From a virus: DNA of 63,104 bases. Below, one piece after another: positions 32,272 through 41,375 of this stretch (within the stretch, counting starts at the first letter, position 1; the number at the start of each line of letters is the position of its first letter). Made by a program: the position numbers and the translations under genes. The stretch spans positions 1 to 63,104 of IMG/VR virus record IMGVR_UViG_3300048927_000230. One strand, 5' to 3'. Below the pieces are notes generated by a model that made no database searches, was not told where the DNA came from, and saw nothing but the letters and a program-made list of their open reading frames with translations.

Positions 32272-32858
32272 GTGCCGAACTAACCCTCGAACTGGATAGG
32301 CGAAGTCTGGGCCGCTTCCGCACGCTCATGAAGGCTAACCGCACCATGGCGGCCAAGTCCCTCACATTCACGGCGGAGAAGGCGCAAGCGAACTGGCGGG
32401 CCGAAATGCCAGGAGAGTTTCATTTGCGCCGCAAATGGCTGCCGATGGGGGTGCGGATCAAGCACGCCAACGCCTCCAATCTTGTGGCTCGCGTGGGATC
32501 GATCGACGCTTTCTTCGGGCGGCACGTCAAGGGCGTGGATGATCCCAAGAAGGCGGGGCGGTCTGCATTGTTCGTGCCTGCCCAGCCTGTGACTGAGCAG
32601 GGCACGCACACTCAAATACGGTCGGCTATGCGCCGCATGTGGCGGACCAAGACGAAGCCATTCAAGCGCAATGGCATGTGGTTCAGGCGCGTGGGCCGCA
32701 AGGGTAACGCAGGCCTGCGGCTGTTGGGCGTCATGCGCCAGAGCGTTGAGATTGAGCCGCGATTCGATGCGCTAGGCATCACGGCACGGGCAGTCAACCA
32801 GCACTTCCCCACCATCTATGAGCGCCTGCTGATCAAGTGGGCAGCCAGTGGAAAATAA
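32268..32858 (+). CDS. Basic phage protein, possible virion component
   Basis: The product is 196 residues, strongly basic (many Arg and Lys). TLMKANRTMAAKSLTFTAEK and LGVMRQSVEIEPRFD stretches are visible, but I cannot place the family. Its position just before packaging genes and its basic charge allow a minor virion or DNA-binding role. Coupled to the membrane protein before it. Confidence 0.6.
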   Translation: MSAELTLELDRRSLGRFRTLMKANRTMAAKSLTFTAEKAQANWRAEMPGEFHLRRKWLPMGVRIKHANASNLVARVGSIDAFFGRHVKGVDDPKKAGRSALFVPAQPVTEQGTHTQIRSAMRRMWRTKTKPFKRNGMWFRRVGRKGNAGLRLLGVMRQSVEIEPRFDALGITARAVNQHFPTIYERLLIKWAASGK

Positions 32859-33183
32859 ATGCGCGCGCGCCCGTCATTCCTGACATTTATCTCTTGACAT
32901 TGGACGGGAGGCCTGAACCACGGCCCTCACGACTCGGTGGTTCCTCCCGGCACCCCCACCCTATGCGGGTTCGCGCGAATGCGAGGAGTCCCGCCAGCCA
33001 AGGATTCAAAAAACCTTTTGTTTCCATCGTCGGTTCCAGCAGCAGCAAAGCGCCCGGAAACGCCGGATTTTTTGCGGGTATAGCCATAATCTGCGGTTGG
33101 AAAGTCAAAGACCACTGGACCCACCCCATCGGCCAGCCATCCCGGTCCTAGTGAATGCTCACCTTCAAACAGGAGACTTCACT
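32859..33183. other. Noncoding or doubtful stretch
   Basis: About 325 bases without a convincing gene. One plus-strand frame from ATG 32963 to 33151 would give 62 residues with a hydrophobic segment, but it has no ribosome site and an equally long frame exists on the other strand. A TTGACA lies at 32895-32900. A conserved leader cannot be excluded. Confidence 0.35.
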
Positions 33184-33342
33184 ATGACCGTTGCTGTTGG
33201 CAGCCGCGTGACCTTCAATACCCCCGGCCGATTTTCCAAGGAACTGACCGGCACCGTCGAAAGCATCGACGGCGCATTCGCGGTCGTCAATGTGGGCGAC
33301 CGCACCGTGAAGGCCCGTCCGGCCACGCTGCGCGCCGCCTGA
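33184..33342 (+). CDS. 52-residue SH3-like protein
   Basis: Reads SRVTFNTPGRFSKELTGTVE, then IDGAFAVVNVGDRTVKARPA: short alternating strands typical of a small KOW/SH3-like barrel. AGGAG lies upstream of ATG 33184. Too short for common ORF cut-offs. Possibly nucleic-acid binding. A large hairpin follows. Confidence 0.65.
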   Translation: MTVAVGSRVTFNTPGRFSKELTGTVESIDGAFAVVNVGDRTVKARPATLRAA

Positions 33343-33348
33343 TTGGCG

Positions 33349-33384
33349 GGATGGCGCGCCACTCGCATAGTTGGCGCGCCATCC
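33349..33384. repeat. 13-bp inverted repeat (hairpin)
   Basis: GGATGGCGCGCCA (33349-33361) is perfectly complementary to TGGCGCGCCATCC (33372-33384) over a 10-base loop. There is no T-run. It could be a terminator with a degenerate tail, an operator, or an mRNA-end stabiliser between the 52-residue gene and the dNMP kinase. Confidence 0.6.
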
Positions 33385-33415
33385 GATCCAACATCGACCG
33401 GGCGGAGTTTTCCAA

Positions 33416-33964
33416 ATGATCATTGGCCTCTGTGGGTTCGCGGGTAGCGGCAAAAGCGAAGTTGCGCGCGTTCTGATCGAAGAATTCGGCTTTGAGCGCG
33501 TGAAGTTTGGCGACGGCCTCAAAAACATGCTGCGCGCCCTCCTAACCACGGCTGGTTACGACGCGGGCCTGATCGAGCGCTATATCGAGGGCGACCTGAA
33601 AGAGTCGGTGATCCCGGCGCTTGGCGTTACCTCTCGTCAAGCGCAAATCGACATTGGCGAAAACGCCCGGCGCGATTGGGGCGCTGACGTGTGGGCCGAC
33701 ATTGCCAGCCAGCGGCTCCGCCTGAATGATTTTGACCATGTCGTGCTTGATGACGTGCGCCGCCCGAATGAGGCGGATGCGGTGCGTAAACTCGGCGGCG
33801 AACTGTGGCGCGTCACGCGTCCTGGCATCGTCAGCAACGGTCATGAAACGGAGCGTCACGCCGATAATCTGTCACCCGACAATGTGATTCAGAATGCCCA
33901 CGGGCTTGCTGATCTTCGTGAGGCCGTTCGGGCTATGGTGATGGCGGCTGTCTCTTGCGCGTAA
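33416..33964 (+). CDS. Deoxynucleoside monophosphate kinase
   Basis: The product is 182 residues. MIIGLCGFAGSGKSEVARVL gives the P-loop at the very N-terminus; FERVKFGDGLKNMLRALL, a QIDIGENARRDWGADVW segment and VVLDDVRRPNEADAV match the phage deoxynucleotide monophosphate kinase family (T4 gene 1-like). It would phosphorylate dNMPs for replication. GGAG lies eight bases before ATG 33416. Confidence 0.85.
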   Translation: MIIGLCGFAGSGKSEVARVLIEEFGFERVKFGDGLKNMLRALLTTAGYDAGLIERYIEGDLKESVIPALGVTSRQAQIDIGENARRDWGADVWADIASQRLRLNDFDHVVLDDVRRPNEADAVRKLGGELWRVTRPGIVSNGHETERHADNLSPDNVIQNAHGLADLREAVRAMVMAAVSCA

Positions 33965-34506
33965 ACCGTACTGAACTTGCCGAAATAATGGGCATTTCCA
34001 TGCCGACCGTCACCGCGTGGATGGGTGACGGCATGCCCTACGTCGAGGGCGGTGGGAAGGGCAAGCCCTTCACCTTCGAAACGACCGATTGCCTGCAATG
34101 GTGGGCAGAAAACAAATTCCGTCGCAAGCAGCGCGGTCCCGCCGCGGGCGGCGACCCGTTTGAGGAGGGTGACGGCCGGGAAACGATCGATGAGGCCGAG
34201 CGCCGCAAGATGATCGCCAATGCGGACAAGGCGGAATTGGAACTTGCCAAGGCCGCCGGGCGCGTCGTGCTGATTGAGGACGTGGCCGCGATCATTGCGG
34301 AAATGCATGTCCGCGTCCGCACGCGACTTTTGGGCATCGGCAATCAGGCGCGTTTGCAGGTCCGATCCTTGCTGGGCGGCGATCGTGAGGCGGAAGAGCG
34401 CGTCGTCAAATCGGTGGAAGACGTCGTTAGCGATGCGATGGCGGAACTGCGTGACGATCCATTCGAGTCTGAGGACGCTGATGGCGGGGCAGACGCGGAA
34501 GAGTGA
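33955..34506 (+). CDS. Terminase small subunit (Nu1-like)
   Basis: The product is 183 residues, starting at TTG 33955 inside the end of the kinase gene. NRTELAEIMGISMPTVTAWM is the helix-turn-helix of lambda Nu1-type DNA-packaging proteins, followed by DGMPYVEGGGKGKPFTFE. The C-terminus is acidic and should contact the large subunit. It recognises packaging sites. Confidence 0.88.
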   Translation: MRVNRTELAEIMGISMPTVTAWMGDGMPYVEGGGKGKPFTFETTDCLQWWAENKFRRKQRGPAAGGDPFEEGDGRETIDEAERRKMIANADKAELELAKAAGRVVLIEDVAAIIAEMHVRVRTRLLGIGNQARLQVRSLLGGDREAEERVVKSVEDVVSDAMAELRDDPFESEDADGGADAEE

Positions 34507-36467
34507 GCGAGCCTAAGCCCTACGCCGTCCTTGATCGACTGAAAGAACCGCAGAGAAACGCTTTTTACGATGCGTTGCGGAAGGCTGCTGCGCGTGCCTA
34601 TGCGCCGCCGCCCAAAATGCCATTGGACGAATGGGCGGACAAGTACCGCGTTCTTTCGCCGGAAGCTGCGGCGCTGCCAGGGCGGTGGAAGACCGATGCT
34701 GAGCCTATGGCCCGCGGCCCCATGCGCGCCGTTACCGATCCGCTTGTCGAAAAAGTCACCGCCATGTGCGGCGCCCAGATTCTCAAAACGGAATTCGTGC
34801 TGAATTCCATCGGCTATTACGCCCACGGCGAACCCGGCCCGATGCTGGTGGTCTATCCGATCGTTGATTCGGGCGAAATGTTCTCCAAAGAGCGGTTGGC
34901 GCCGATGGTGCGCGACACGCCGGTTTTGAGGAAGGTTTTCAGCCGGGAAAAGTCGCGCGCGTCCGACAATACGATCCTTCAAAAGTCGTTCGTCGGCGGG
35001 CGCCTAAGCATCGTCGGTGCGAACGCCCCGGCTGGCCTTGCTTCGCGCCCGATCCGGTTCGTTCTCATGGACGAAGTCGACCGCTTCCCCGCCAGTGCGG
35101 GTGGCGCGGGCGCAAAGGCCGAAGGCGATCCGGTTGGCCTGGCCGAGGAGCGCACGTCCACTTTCCACAACCGAAAAATCGTGCTGGTTTCCACGCCGAC
35201 GACCAAAGGCGCGTCGCGCATCGAGTCGAGCTATCTGGAGGGCGACCGGCGCGAATTCTATGCGGCGTGCCCCCATTGCGGCGTTCGGCAGGTTATCAAA
35301 TGGTCGGGCGTAAAGTGGGACGATAGCAACCCGAACACAGCGCGATATGAGTGCCGGACGGAGGCCCACGACCCGGAGACGGGTGAAATGGGCTGCGGTA
35401 AGCCATGGACGGAAGCGCAGCGGCTTGACGCGATCGATGCAGCGGGCCGGTCGTTCAACTTCGGTTGGTTTGCATCGCGGCCGTTCAAGGGGCACGCGAG
35501 CTTTCATGCATCGCAGCTTTCATCGAAGCGCGTGCCACTGTCTCAGGTCGTCAAGAAATTCCTTGAGGCTAAAAACAACGGCGTCGAAGGCATTCGCAAA
35601 TGGATCAACCTGTCCCTTGCCGAAACCTTCGAAGAGGATGGCGACAAGGTCGACCCGGATTCGCTCTATGGCAGGCGGGAGGATTATGACGCGTTCACGA
35701 TGCTGCCGCCCGGCGTCGGGTACATTACGGCAGGCGTCGACATTCAGCGCAATCGCTGGGAATGCGAAATCGTGGGTTGGGGCGAAGGCGATGAGCGCTG
35801 GAGCCTTGCCTACAAGGTTCATTACGACGACCCCGGAATGGCGTCCTATTGGGAGGCGCTCGACACGTGGCTGTTGCAGCGATTCCGCCATCCCACCGGA
35901 ATCGACTTCCATATCGAGACTTCGTGCGTCGATTCGGGCGATAATACGCAAAAGGTCTATGATTTTTGCCGTCCCCGCTTCCCGCGTCGAGTATTCGCGA
36001 TAAAAGGCCCATCCACCAGCATCGGGAAACCAATATGGCCCAAGAAGGCTTCGAGAAATAACGCCAAAAATATTGATGTTTTTCTAATTGGACTCGACAA
36101 TGCCAAATCTGACATGCAGACTATGCTGAATAGACGCGAGTCCGGTGCTGGATTTTGCCATTATCCACTCGCGCCAGCGTATGACCAGAACTATTTTAAC
36201 GGCCTGACGACTGAAAAGGCCGTGACAAAGTATAAATATGGGCGCCCATATCGTGTGTGGGAATGCCCTGTTGGTGCGCGAAATGAACCGTGGGACTGTG
36301 CAATTTATGCTTATGCAGCGCTGAAATCGTCCGTGATCGACATTGCCGCGCGCCTTGCACAACTGCGGGCGGCAGCGTTGAAGCGTGCGGCCTCGCCCGC
36401 ACCCACCGAAGCCCCCAAGATTGGGCGAAAGGCGCGGCGCGTCGTTAGTCGCGGCGTTTCCGCCTAA
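34503..36467 (+). CDS. Terminase large subunit (GpA family)
   Basis: The product is 654 residues, the size of lambda gpA. DEWADKYRVLSPEAAALPGR, VLMDEVDRFP and VLVSTPTTKGASRIE (ATPase), then a zinc-like CPHCG, and a nuclease region around ITAGVDIQRNRWE and CVDSGDNT. It cuts and packages DNA into the prohead. GTG 34503 overlaps the small-subunit stop. Confidence 0.93.
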   Translation: MSEPKPYAVLDRLKEPQRNAFYDALRKAAARAYAPPPKMPLDEWADKYRVLSPEAAALPGRWKTDAEPMARGPMRAVTDPLVEKVTAMCGAQILKTEFVLNSIGYYAHGEPGPMLVVYPIVDSGEMFSKERLAPMVRDTPVLRKVFSREKSRASDNTILQKSFVGGRLSIVGANAPAGLASRPIRFVLMDEVDRFPASAGGAGAKAEGDPVGLAEERTSTFHNRKIVLVSTPTTKGASRIESSYLEGDRREFYAACPHCGVRQVIKWSGVKWDDSNPNTARYECRTEAHDPETGEMGCGKPWTEAQRLDAIDAAGRSFNFGWFASRPFKGHASFHASQLSSKRVPLSQVVKKFLEAKNNGVEGIRKWINLSLAETFEEDGDKVDPDSLYGRREDYDAFTMLPPGVGYITAGVDIQRNRWECEIVGWGEGDERWSLAYKVHYDDPGMASYWEALDTWLLQRFRHPTGIDFHIETSCVDSGDNTQKVYDFCRPRFPRRVFAIKGPSTSIGKPIWPKKASRNNAKNIDVFLIGLDNAKSDMQTMLNRRESGAGFCHYPLAPAYDQNYFNGLTTEKAVTKYKYGRPYRVWECPVGARNEPWDCAIYAYAALKSSVIDIAARLAQLRAAALKRAASPAPTEAPKIGRKARRVVSRGVSA

Positions 36468-36491
36468 AAAAGAGTGATGAAAATAGCTTAC

Positions 36492-36520
36492 TCGACGCCC
36501 GGATAAATTCCGGGTATTGT
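36492..36520 (+). promoter_or_regulatory. Palindromic-spacer promoter inside the late operon
   Basis: TCGACG (36492-36497), a perfectly palindromic 17-bp spacer CCCGGATAAATTCCGGG and TATTGT (36515-36520). The spacer is the cleanest example of the family's operator. It drives the small HTH gene at 36545 independently of the surrounding head genes. Confidence 0.7.
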
Positions 36521-36544
36521 GGCCACCGAACAGGAGGCGAATTG

Positions 36545-36826
36545 GTGAAGAAAAAGTATGAATGGCCGATGCCTATGGAGGCGGTGCGAGAGGAACTCGG
36601 CCAGCTTTGGGGATTGGATCGCTCACTGACAAGGATTGAGTTGGCCCGCGCCCTCAATTTGTCTGCCAAGAATGGCGGGGATTATATATCGCGAATGGAG
36701 CGGAACAGCGAGACGCCCAGCGGGGCAATGGAAGTGGCTGTGCGCATGATGCTGGATGGCGGGGTGCCGTTCACGATGGAGAATGTCGTCAAGCCGGGCT
36801 ATCCACGGGGTGCAGTGCGCAAGTAA
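36545..36826 (+). CDS. HTH regulator embedded between terminase and connector genes
   Basis: The product is 93 residues from GTG 36545, eight bases after GGAGG. LTRIELARALNLSAKNGGDY and ISRMERNSETPSGAMEVAVR form an XRE-like helix-turn-helix. It has its own operator-promoter, so it is probably controlled by the repressor system or by itself. A TTG at 36542 is also possible. Confidence 0.75.
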   Translation: MKKKYEWPMPMEAVREELGQLWGLDRSLTRIELARALNLSAKNGGDYISRMERNSETPSGAMEVAVRMMLDGGVPFTMENVVKPGYPRGAVRK

Positions 36827-36902
36827 TCTGGCCCGCCTCAGACCGGCCGCAGAACACTGAAACCGTCCGGAGGGGCGTGCCGTAATTCCCTAGCGTTCGG
36901 GG

Positions 36903-37130
36903 ATGGCCGACGCCCCGAACCCTTTCATATTGTTTCTGCCCCATGAGCAATTGGCGCATCTGAATGCAGCCATCGCCAAGGCAGAAAATTCGCAACGCTA
37001 CAAAATTGGCGACCGTGAATTGCATCGCGGCGATCTCCGTTGGATGTACCCGGAGCGGGCACGCCTCGAAAAATTGTGCGCTAAGCTGGCGCGTGGCGGA
37101 CCTCGCGTGCGCCGGGTGGTGCCGCTGTGA
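36903..37130 (+). CDS. Head-tail connector/completion protein, gpW-like
   Basis: The product is 75 residues. EQLAHLNAAIAKAENSQRYK, a short ELHRGDLRWMYPERARLEKL hairpin-helix and position directly before the portal gene match gpW-like head-completion proteins (lambda W). It caps the packaged head. It overlaps the portal start by four bases. Confidence 0.8.
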   Translation: MADAPNPFILFLPHEQLAHLNAAIAKAENSQRYKIGDRELHRGDLRWMYPERARLEKLCAKLARGGPRVRRVVPL

Positions 37131-38713
37131 AAGGCCTTACCGCGCTGGAACGCGCCGTCAGCGTCTTCTCGCCCAGCCGCGCGCAAGCAATGGCGGGCAC
37201 GCGGCTGGGCGTCGCATTCGCCGGGCAGTACGCGGGCGCGCGCAGCACAAAAACGTCGCTCCGCAACTTCAACCCCACGGCAGGCTCGGCAGATAGCGAC
37301 AGCATCGGGGATTTGCCCGCTTTGCGATCGCGTTCGCGCGACCTTGGCCGAAATGCTCCAATAGCCCGCGGTGCGCGCAACACGTCAAAGACCAGCATCA
37401 TCGGCTCTGGATTGCGCCTTCGCGCCGTCCTGCAACGCGAAGTTCTTGGCCTCACGGATGCGCAGGCGGAAGAATGGGAAGACCGGATTGAAGTCCTGTT
37501 CGACCTTTGGGCGAAGCAGAAGACGGCTTCCGTCGACCGCAAGCTGAATTTCTATGAAATGCAGGCCGTAGCCTTCACGTCGGCATGGGATTCGGGCGAC
37601 TGCTTCATGCTGCGTCGGTTCAAGGAATCGACCAGCTTCCTTGCCTTGTGCGTCCAGCTAATGGAGGCCGACCGGGTTTGCACACCGAACGATCGCACCG
37701 TCGCCCAGGCCGACAAGCCGGAAGTGCGTGATGGTGTGGAGGTTGATGGGGACGGGGAGGCGATCGCCTATCACGTTCTGAATCGCCACCCCGGCGACGA
37801 CCTTTTGGCCCACAGCTACAAGCCGGAGGATTGGGCGCGCATCCCTGCGCGCGGCTCGAACGGCTTGCCGCTCATGGTTCACCTGATGGACCCGGCGGAC
37901 ATCCGCATTGGCCAGACGCGCGGCATTCCGGCGCTTGCGCCCGTCATTGAGGCGCTCAAGCAGCTTGATCGGTACGCCGAAGCCGAATTGATGGCCGCCG
38001 TCGTATCCGCTTTTTTCACCGTCTTCATTGCCACCGAAGGCAATGAGGGCGGCGGAGAAGGTATCACGGGGCTGGCTGGCGTCGAAACCGACACGCGCGA
38101 AATGGCGCTCGGCTCCGGCACAATCATTGAGGGCGCGCCCGGCGAAAAGCCGGAAATCATCAATCCGAACCGTCCGAATGCCAATTTCGATCCCTTCTTT
38201 CTAGCTGTCATCCGCCAAATCGGAATTGCGCTGGGCATTCCCTACGAAGTGCTGATCATGCATTTTTCGTCGTCATACACCGCAAGCAAGGCGGCAATTG
38301 AAACGGCGCGGCAGTATTTCGAAGATCGGCGCAACTGGCTGGCCACAAACGCATGTCAGCCCGTTTATGAGTGGTTCCTGTGGGAAATGGTGACACGTGG
38401 CATCGTCAAAGCCCCCGGCTTTTTTGACGATCCGGTGAAGCGCATCGCTTGGTCCGGCTCAACATGGATCGGACGCGCCCCGATCGTCCTAGATTCCAAG
38501 AAGGATGCTGACGCGGCCGAAAAGTGGATCGACCTTGGAGTTGAAACGGTCGAGTCCACAACGATTGCCAAGAATGGTGGCGATTGGTGGCGCAATCAGG
38601 AGCAGCGGAAGCGTGAGCAGGACTTGCGCACGGGCTTCGAGCCTGCCGTCCCACAGCCCGCCAAGCCTGAACCAATCAAATCCGAAAAGGAGTCTGAAGA
38701 TGCTGGCGCTTGA
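37127..38713 (+). CDS. Portal protein (lambda gpB family)
   Basis: The product is 528 residues. ARSTKTSLRNFNPTAGSADS, RDLGRNAPIARGARNTSKTS and IGIALGIPYEVLIMHFSSSY are typical of lambda-type portals. The C-terminal 60 residues are charged and overlap the protease gene. Forms the dodecameric ring through which DNA enters. GTG start. Confidence 0.93.
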   Translation: MKGLTALERAVSVFSPSRAQAMAGTRLGVAFAGQYAGARSTKTSLRNFNPTAGSADSDSIGDLPALRSRSRDLGRNAPIARGARNTSKTSIIGSGLRLRAVLQREVLGLTDAQAEEWEDRIEVLFDLWAKQKTASVDRKLNFYEMQAVAFTSAWDSGDCFMLRRFKESTSFLALCVQLMEADRVCTPNDRTVAQADKPEVRDGVEVDGDGEAIAYHVLNRHPGDDLLAHSYKPEDWARIPARGSNGLPLMVHLMDPADIRIGQTRGIPALAPVIEALKQLDRYAEAELMAAVVSAFFTVFIATEGNEGGGEGITGLAGVETDTREMALGSGTIIEGAPGEKPEIINPNRPNANFDPFFLAVIRQIGIALGIPYEVLIMHFSSSYTASKAAIETARQYFEDRRNWLATNACQPVYEWFLWEMVTRGIVKAPGFFDDPVKRIAWSGSTWIGRAPIVLDSKKDADAAEKWIDLGVETVESTTIAKNGGDWWRNQEQRKREQDLRTGFEPAVPQPAKPEPIKSEKESEDAGA

Positions 38714-39899
38714 CGCTGCACTGAATGCCGTTTGGGCGATGGATGAGCAGGCGCTTGAGCGCTTGCTTGACATTGCCGCGCGCCAGAATGAACCGACGCC
38801 GGAAATGCTGGAGGCGTACCGGGCCAAGAACCTGGCTGGTGCCGAAAAAGCGAAGATCAGCGGCAAGGTCGCGATTCTGAATGCCACCGGCCCGATGTTC
38901 AAGCGCGCCAGCCTCATGACCGCGCTTTCCGGTGCCACGTCTTACGACGTGTTGCGTCGCGATTTGCAGGCGGCGGTTGACGCTGGCGTGAATTCGCTTT
39001 TGCTGAACATCGACACGCCCGGCGGCGAGGCCTCCGGCGTGAACGAACTTGCGCAAGCCGTGCATGACATGCGCGATCAAATGCATATCGTCGCTTATGT
39101 CGGCGGAACGGGAGCCTCGGCAGGCTACTGGCTGGCCAGCGCGGCGCATGAAATCGTGGTCGATCCGACCGCCATGCTTGGCTCGATTGGCGTGCAGGTC
39201 GCATTCGCGGAACCCGGCACAAAGGCTGGCGAAAAACGCTTCCGCTTCGTGTCGTCTCAATCGCCGCTGAAAAACGCCGATCCCGCGTCCGAAGAAGGGG
39301 CGGCGGGAATTCAGGCCACCATTGACGCGATGGCGCAAGTCTTTGTTCAGACGGTTGCCCGCAATCGCGGCGTAGCCACTGAAACCGTCCTTAACGAATT
39401 TGGCAAGGGCGGCATATTCGTCGGGCAAGGTGCAGTCTCCGCCGGTTTGGCCGACCGCATCGGAAGTTATGAATCGGTGCTGGCAGAGTTGTCGGCGCGC
39501 AAATCGCCCAAAAAGGGCCGCACAGGAGCGAAAGCTACTATGGACGACGAAACCTTTACCGCCGAGCAGCGCAACGCCGCCGTCGCGGCGGCTGTGACGG
39601 CGGATCGGGACCGCGTCGCAGGCCTGCAAACGCTGGCCGCAACCTTCGGCACTCCGCCCGCCGAACTGACCGCCGCCATTGCGGGCGGGCAGACGATTGC
39701 CGCCTTTTCGCTTGAGCAGGCGGGCAAGGCGGGCGAGCGCGCTGCCGCAGCCAAGGCCAAGGCTGACGCTGATGAGGCCACCCGCATCGAGGCGCTCAAA
39801 AAGGATGAAGAGGACGCCGCTGCGGCAGGGGCTTCGTCCGGCAATGAGCCGGAACCCAACGGCGTCGACGCCGTCGCCGCACGCATCAGCGCAGCATAA
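38700..39899 (+). CDS. S49-family head maturation protease with scaffold domain
   Basis: The product is 399 residues. An SppA-like core: NIDTPGGEASGVNELAQAVH, the catalytic Ser in GGTGASAGYWLASAAHEI, DPTAMLGSIGVQ. The C-terminal 120 residues (from about 281) are Ala/Lys/Glu-rich and resemble a scaffold. This is the lambda C/Nu3 arrangement: protease plus in-frame scaffold. AAAGGAG lies upstream of ATG 38700. Cleaves proteins in the prohead. Confidence 0.92.
   Translation: MLALDAALNAVWAMDEQALERLLDIAARQNEPTPEMLEAYRAKNLAGAEKAKISGKVAILNATGPMFKRASLMTALSGATSYDVLRRDLQAAVDAGVNSLLLNIDTPGGEASGVNELAQAVHDMRDQMHIVAYVGGTGASAGYWLASAAHEIVVDPTAMLGSIGVQVAFAEPGTKAGEKRFRFVSSQSPLKNADPASEEGAAGIQATIDAMAQVFVQTVARNRGVATETVLNEFGKGGIFVGQGAVSAGLADRIGSYESVLAELSARKSPKKGRTGAKATMDDETFTAEQRNAAVAAAVTADRDRVAGLQTLAATFGTPPAELTAAIAGGQTIAAFSLEQAGKAGERAAAAKAKADADEATRIEALKKDEEDAAAAGASSGNEPEPNGVDAVAARISAA
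39540..39899 (+). CDS. Probable nested scaffold protein (Nu3-like internal start)
   Basis: An in-frame ATG at 39540 inside the protease gene, with AGGAG upstream (12-base spacing), would give 119 residues (MDDETFTAEQRNAAVAAAVT and an Ala/Lys-rich helix). In lambda, Nu3 is made this way from the end of gene C. The product would guide capsid assembly. The internal start is inference. Confidence 0.55.
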   Translation: MDDETFTAEQRNAAVAAAVTADRDRVAGLQTLAATFGTPPAELTAAIAGGQTIAAFSLEQAGKAGERAAAAKAKADADEATRIEALKKDEEDAAAAGASSGNEPEPNGVDAVAARISAA

Positions 39900-39916
39900 T
39901 TGGGAGAGGCTGAGTC

Positions 39917-40309
39917 ATGTCCAGCAATTACGCGCACCAGCACGCCAACGGCTTCACGTCGGAAGGCAACGTTACCGAAGACAATCTGTACGACCGCTTC
40001 GACGTTCGCCGCAAGGGCACCATCGCCAGCGGCCAGGGTGTTCTTGCCCGCGGCACAGCACTCGGCAAGATCACGGCGTCGGGCAAGTGGGTGAAGTCGC
40101 TTTCGGCTTCGTCTGATGGTTCGCAGGTGATCCGCGCCATCCTACTGCACGACGTCGATGCTACCAGCGCCGATGTTGAGGCGGTCATGGGTCGGCGTGG
40201 CCGCTGCAACGCCAACGCCGTTACCTTGGGAACGGGACACACCCTCGCCAGCATCGACGATGCCTGCATCGATCGCGGCATCATCCTTGAAACTGTAGTT
40301 GGCGCGTAA
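39917..40309 (+). CDS. Head decoration protein (gpD-like)
   Basis: The product is 130 residues. GTIASGQGVLARGTALGKIT, VIRAILLHDVDATSADVEA and RGIILETVVGA match the HDPD decoration family. Trimers of such proteins stabilise the expanded capsid. Sits between scaffold and major capsid genes as in lambda. Confidence 0.88.
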   Translation: MSSNYAHQHANGFTSEGNVTEDNLYDRFDVRRKGTIASGQGVLARGTALGKITASGKWVKSLSASSDGSQVIRAILLHDVDATSADVEAVMGRRGRCNANAVTLGTGHTLASIDDACIDRGIILETVVGA

Positions 40310-40336
40310 GGCGCGGCCAAAGGGAGCATTTGACTA

Positions 40337-41374
40337 ATGGTCGACGCACATAGCACGCAGGTTCTCAACCGCGTCATCGACAATATGCCGGACACCACTA
40401 GCTTTCTGGTGGACACCTTCTTCCCCGGCGTTGACGTGTCGCAGGAAGAAACGATCCTGTTCGACACCACCAGCGGCCGCAAGCTCGTTACGCCGTATGT
40501 GGCGCCGCAGGCGGAAGGCAAGATCATTGCTGCGCTGGGCTATGAAACGGACTCGTTCCGGCCCGCCTATCTCAAGGATAAGCGGCTGTTTGATCCCAAC
40601 AAGGGTTCGAAGCGCCTGCCCGGCGAAAAGATCGGCGGCGAACTGACGCAGATGCAGCGCATCGACCGCGCCATCAAGGCGAACCTGCGTGAGCAGATTG
40701 ACATGGTCGGCCTCCGCATGGAGCAGCAGGCGGGCGAAATCCTTAAGCTGGGCCGGGTGACGATTTCGGGTGAACGCTATCCCACTCGCGTCGTGGATTT
40801 CAAGCGCCGCGCGGAAAACCGGATCGTGCTGACCGGCGGCGACCGCTGGGGCGAAGTGGGCCTGGCTGTCACCCCGTGGCAGAGGGTGGACAACGAGATT
40901 CAGGAACTTTCGGATGCCACCGGCTGGGGTCCGACTGATGTGATTTTCGATCCGCTGGCCTGGAAACTGTTCGAGCCTTCCATTCCTGAGAAGGTGCTTG
41001 ACAAGAACGTCAAGGACAGCGGCGTCACCGAAATTCAGATGGGGTATGTCACGCAGCCGCGCGACGGCGTGGTGTACCGTGGCCGGTCCAACCATGTTCG
41101 CTTCTGGACGTATTCGGGGACTTATACCGATCCTGAGGATATGCTGACCAAGAAAACCCTTGGTGACTATGAAGTCCTGATCGGTGGCGCATCCATCGAC
41201 GGTGTTCGTCACTTCGGCGCCATCAAGGATTTCTCCGCAGGAATCCAGGCCCGCCAGTATTTCGCAAAGTCGCGGGAACTGTTCGATCCTTCGGGCTATG
41301 AATATCTGCTCCAGTCGGCCCCGCTGTTGGTTCCGTATCGCCGGAACAACGTCAAGTCTCTGAAGGTGCGCTGA
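40337..41374 (+). CDS. Major capsid protein E
   Basis: The product is 345 residues. It matches the lambda gpE family: SFLVDTFFPGVDVSQEETIL, KRLFDPNKGSKRLPGEKIGG, FDPLAWKLFEP and the C-terminal SAPLLVPYRRNNVKSLKVR. Forms the HK97-fold shell. Preceded by the decoration gene. Confidence 0.95.
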   Translation: MVDAHSTQVLNRVIDNMPDTTSFLVDTFFPGVDVSQEETILFDTTSGRKLVTPYVAPQAEGKIIAALGYETDSFRPAYLKDKRLFDPNKGSKRLPGEKIGGELTQMQRIDRAIKANLREQIDMVGLRMEQQAGEILKLGRVTISGERYPTRVVDFKRRAENRIVLTGGDRWGEVGLAVTPWQRVDNEIQELSDATGWGPTDVIFDPLAWKLFEPSIPEKVLDKNVKDSGVTEIQMGYVTQPRDGVVYRGRSNHVRFWTYSGTYTDPEDMLTKKTLGDYEVLIGGASIDGVRHFGAIKDFSAGIQARQYFAKSRELFDPSGYEYLLQSAPLLVPYRRNNVKSLKVR

Positions 41375-41375
41375 T

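Noticed and set aside
32887-33129. Minus-strand frame of 80 codons
   Set aside because: An equally long frame lies on the plus strand and neither has a ribosome site or recognisable product.
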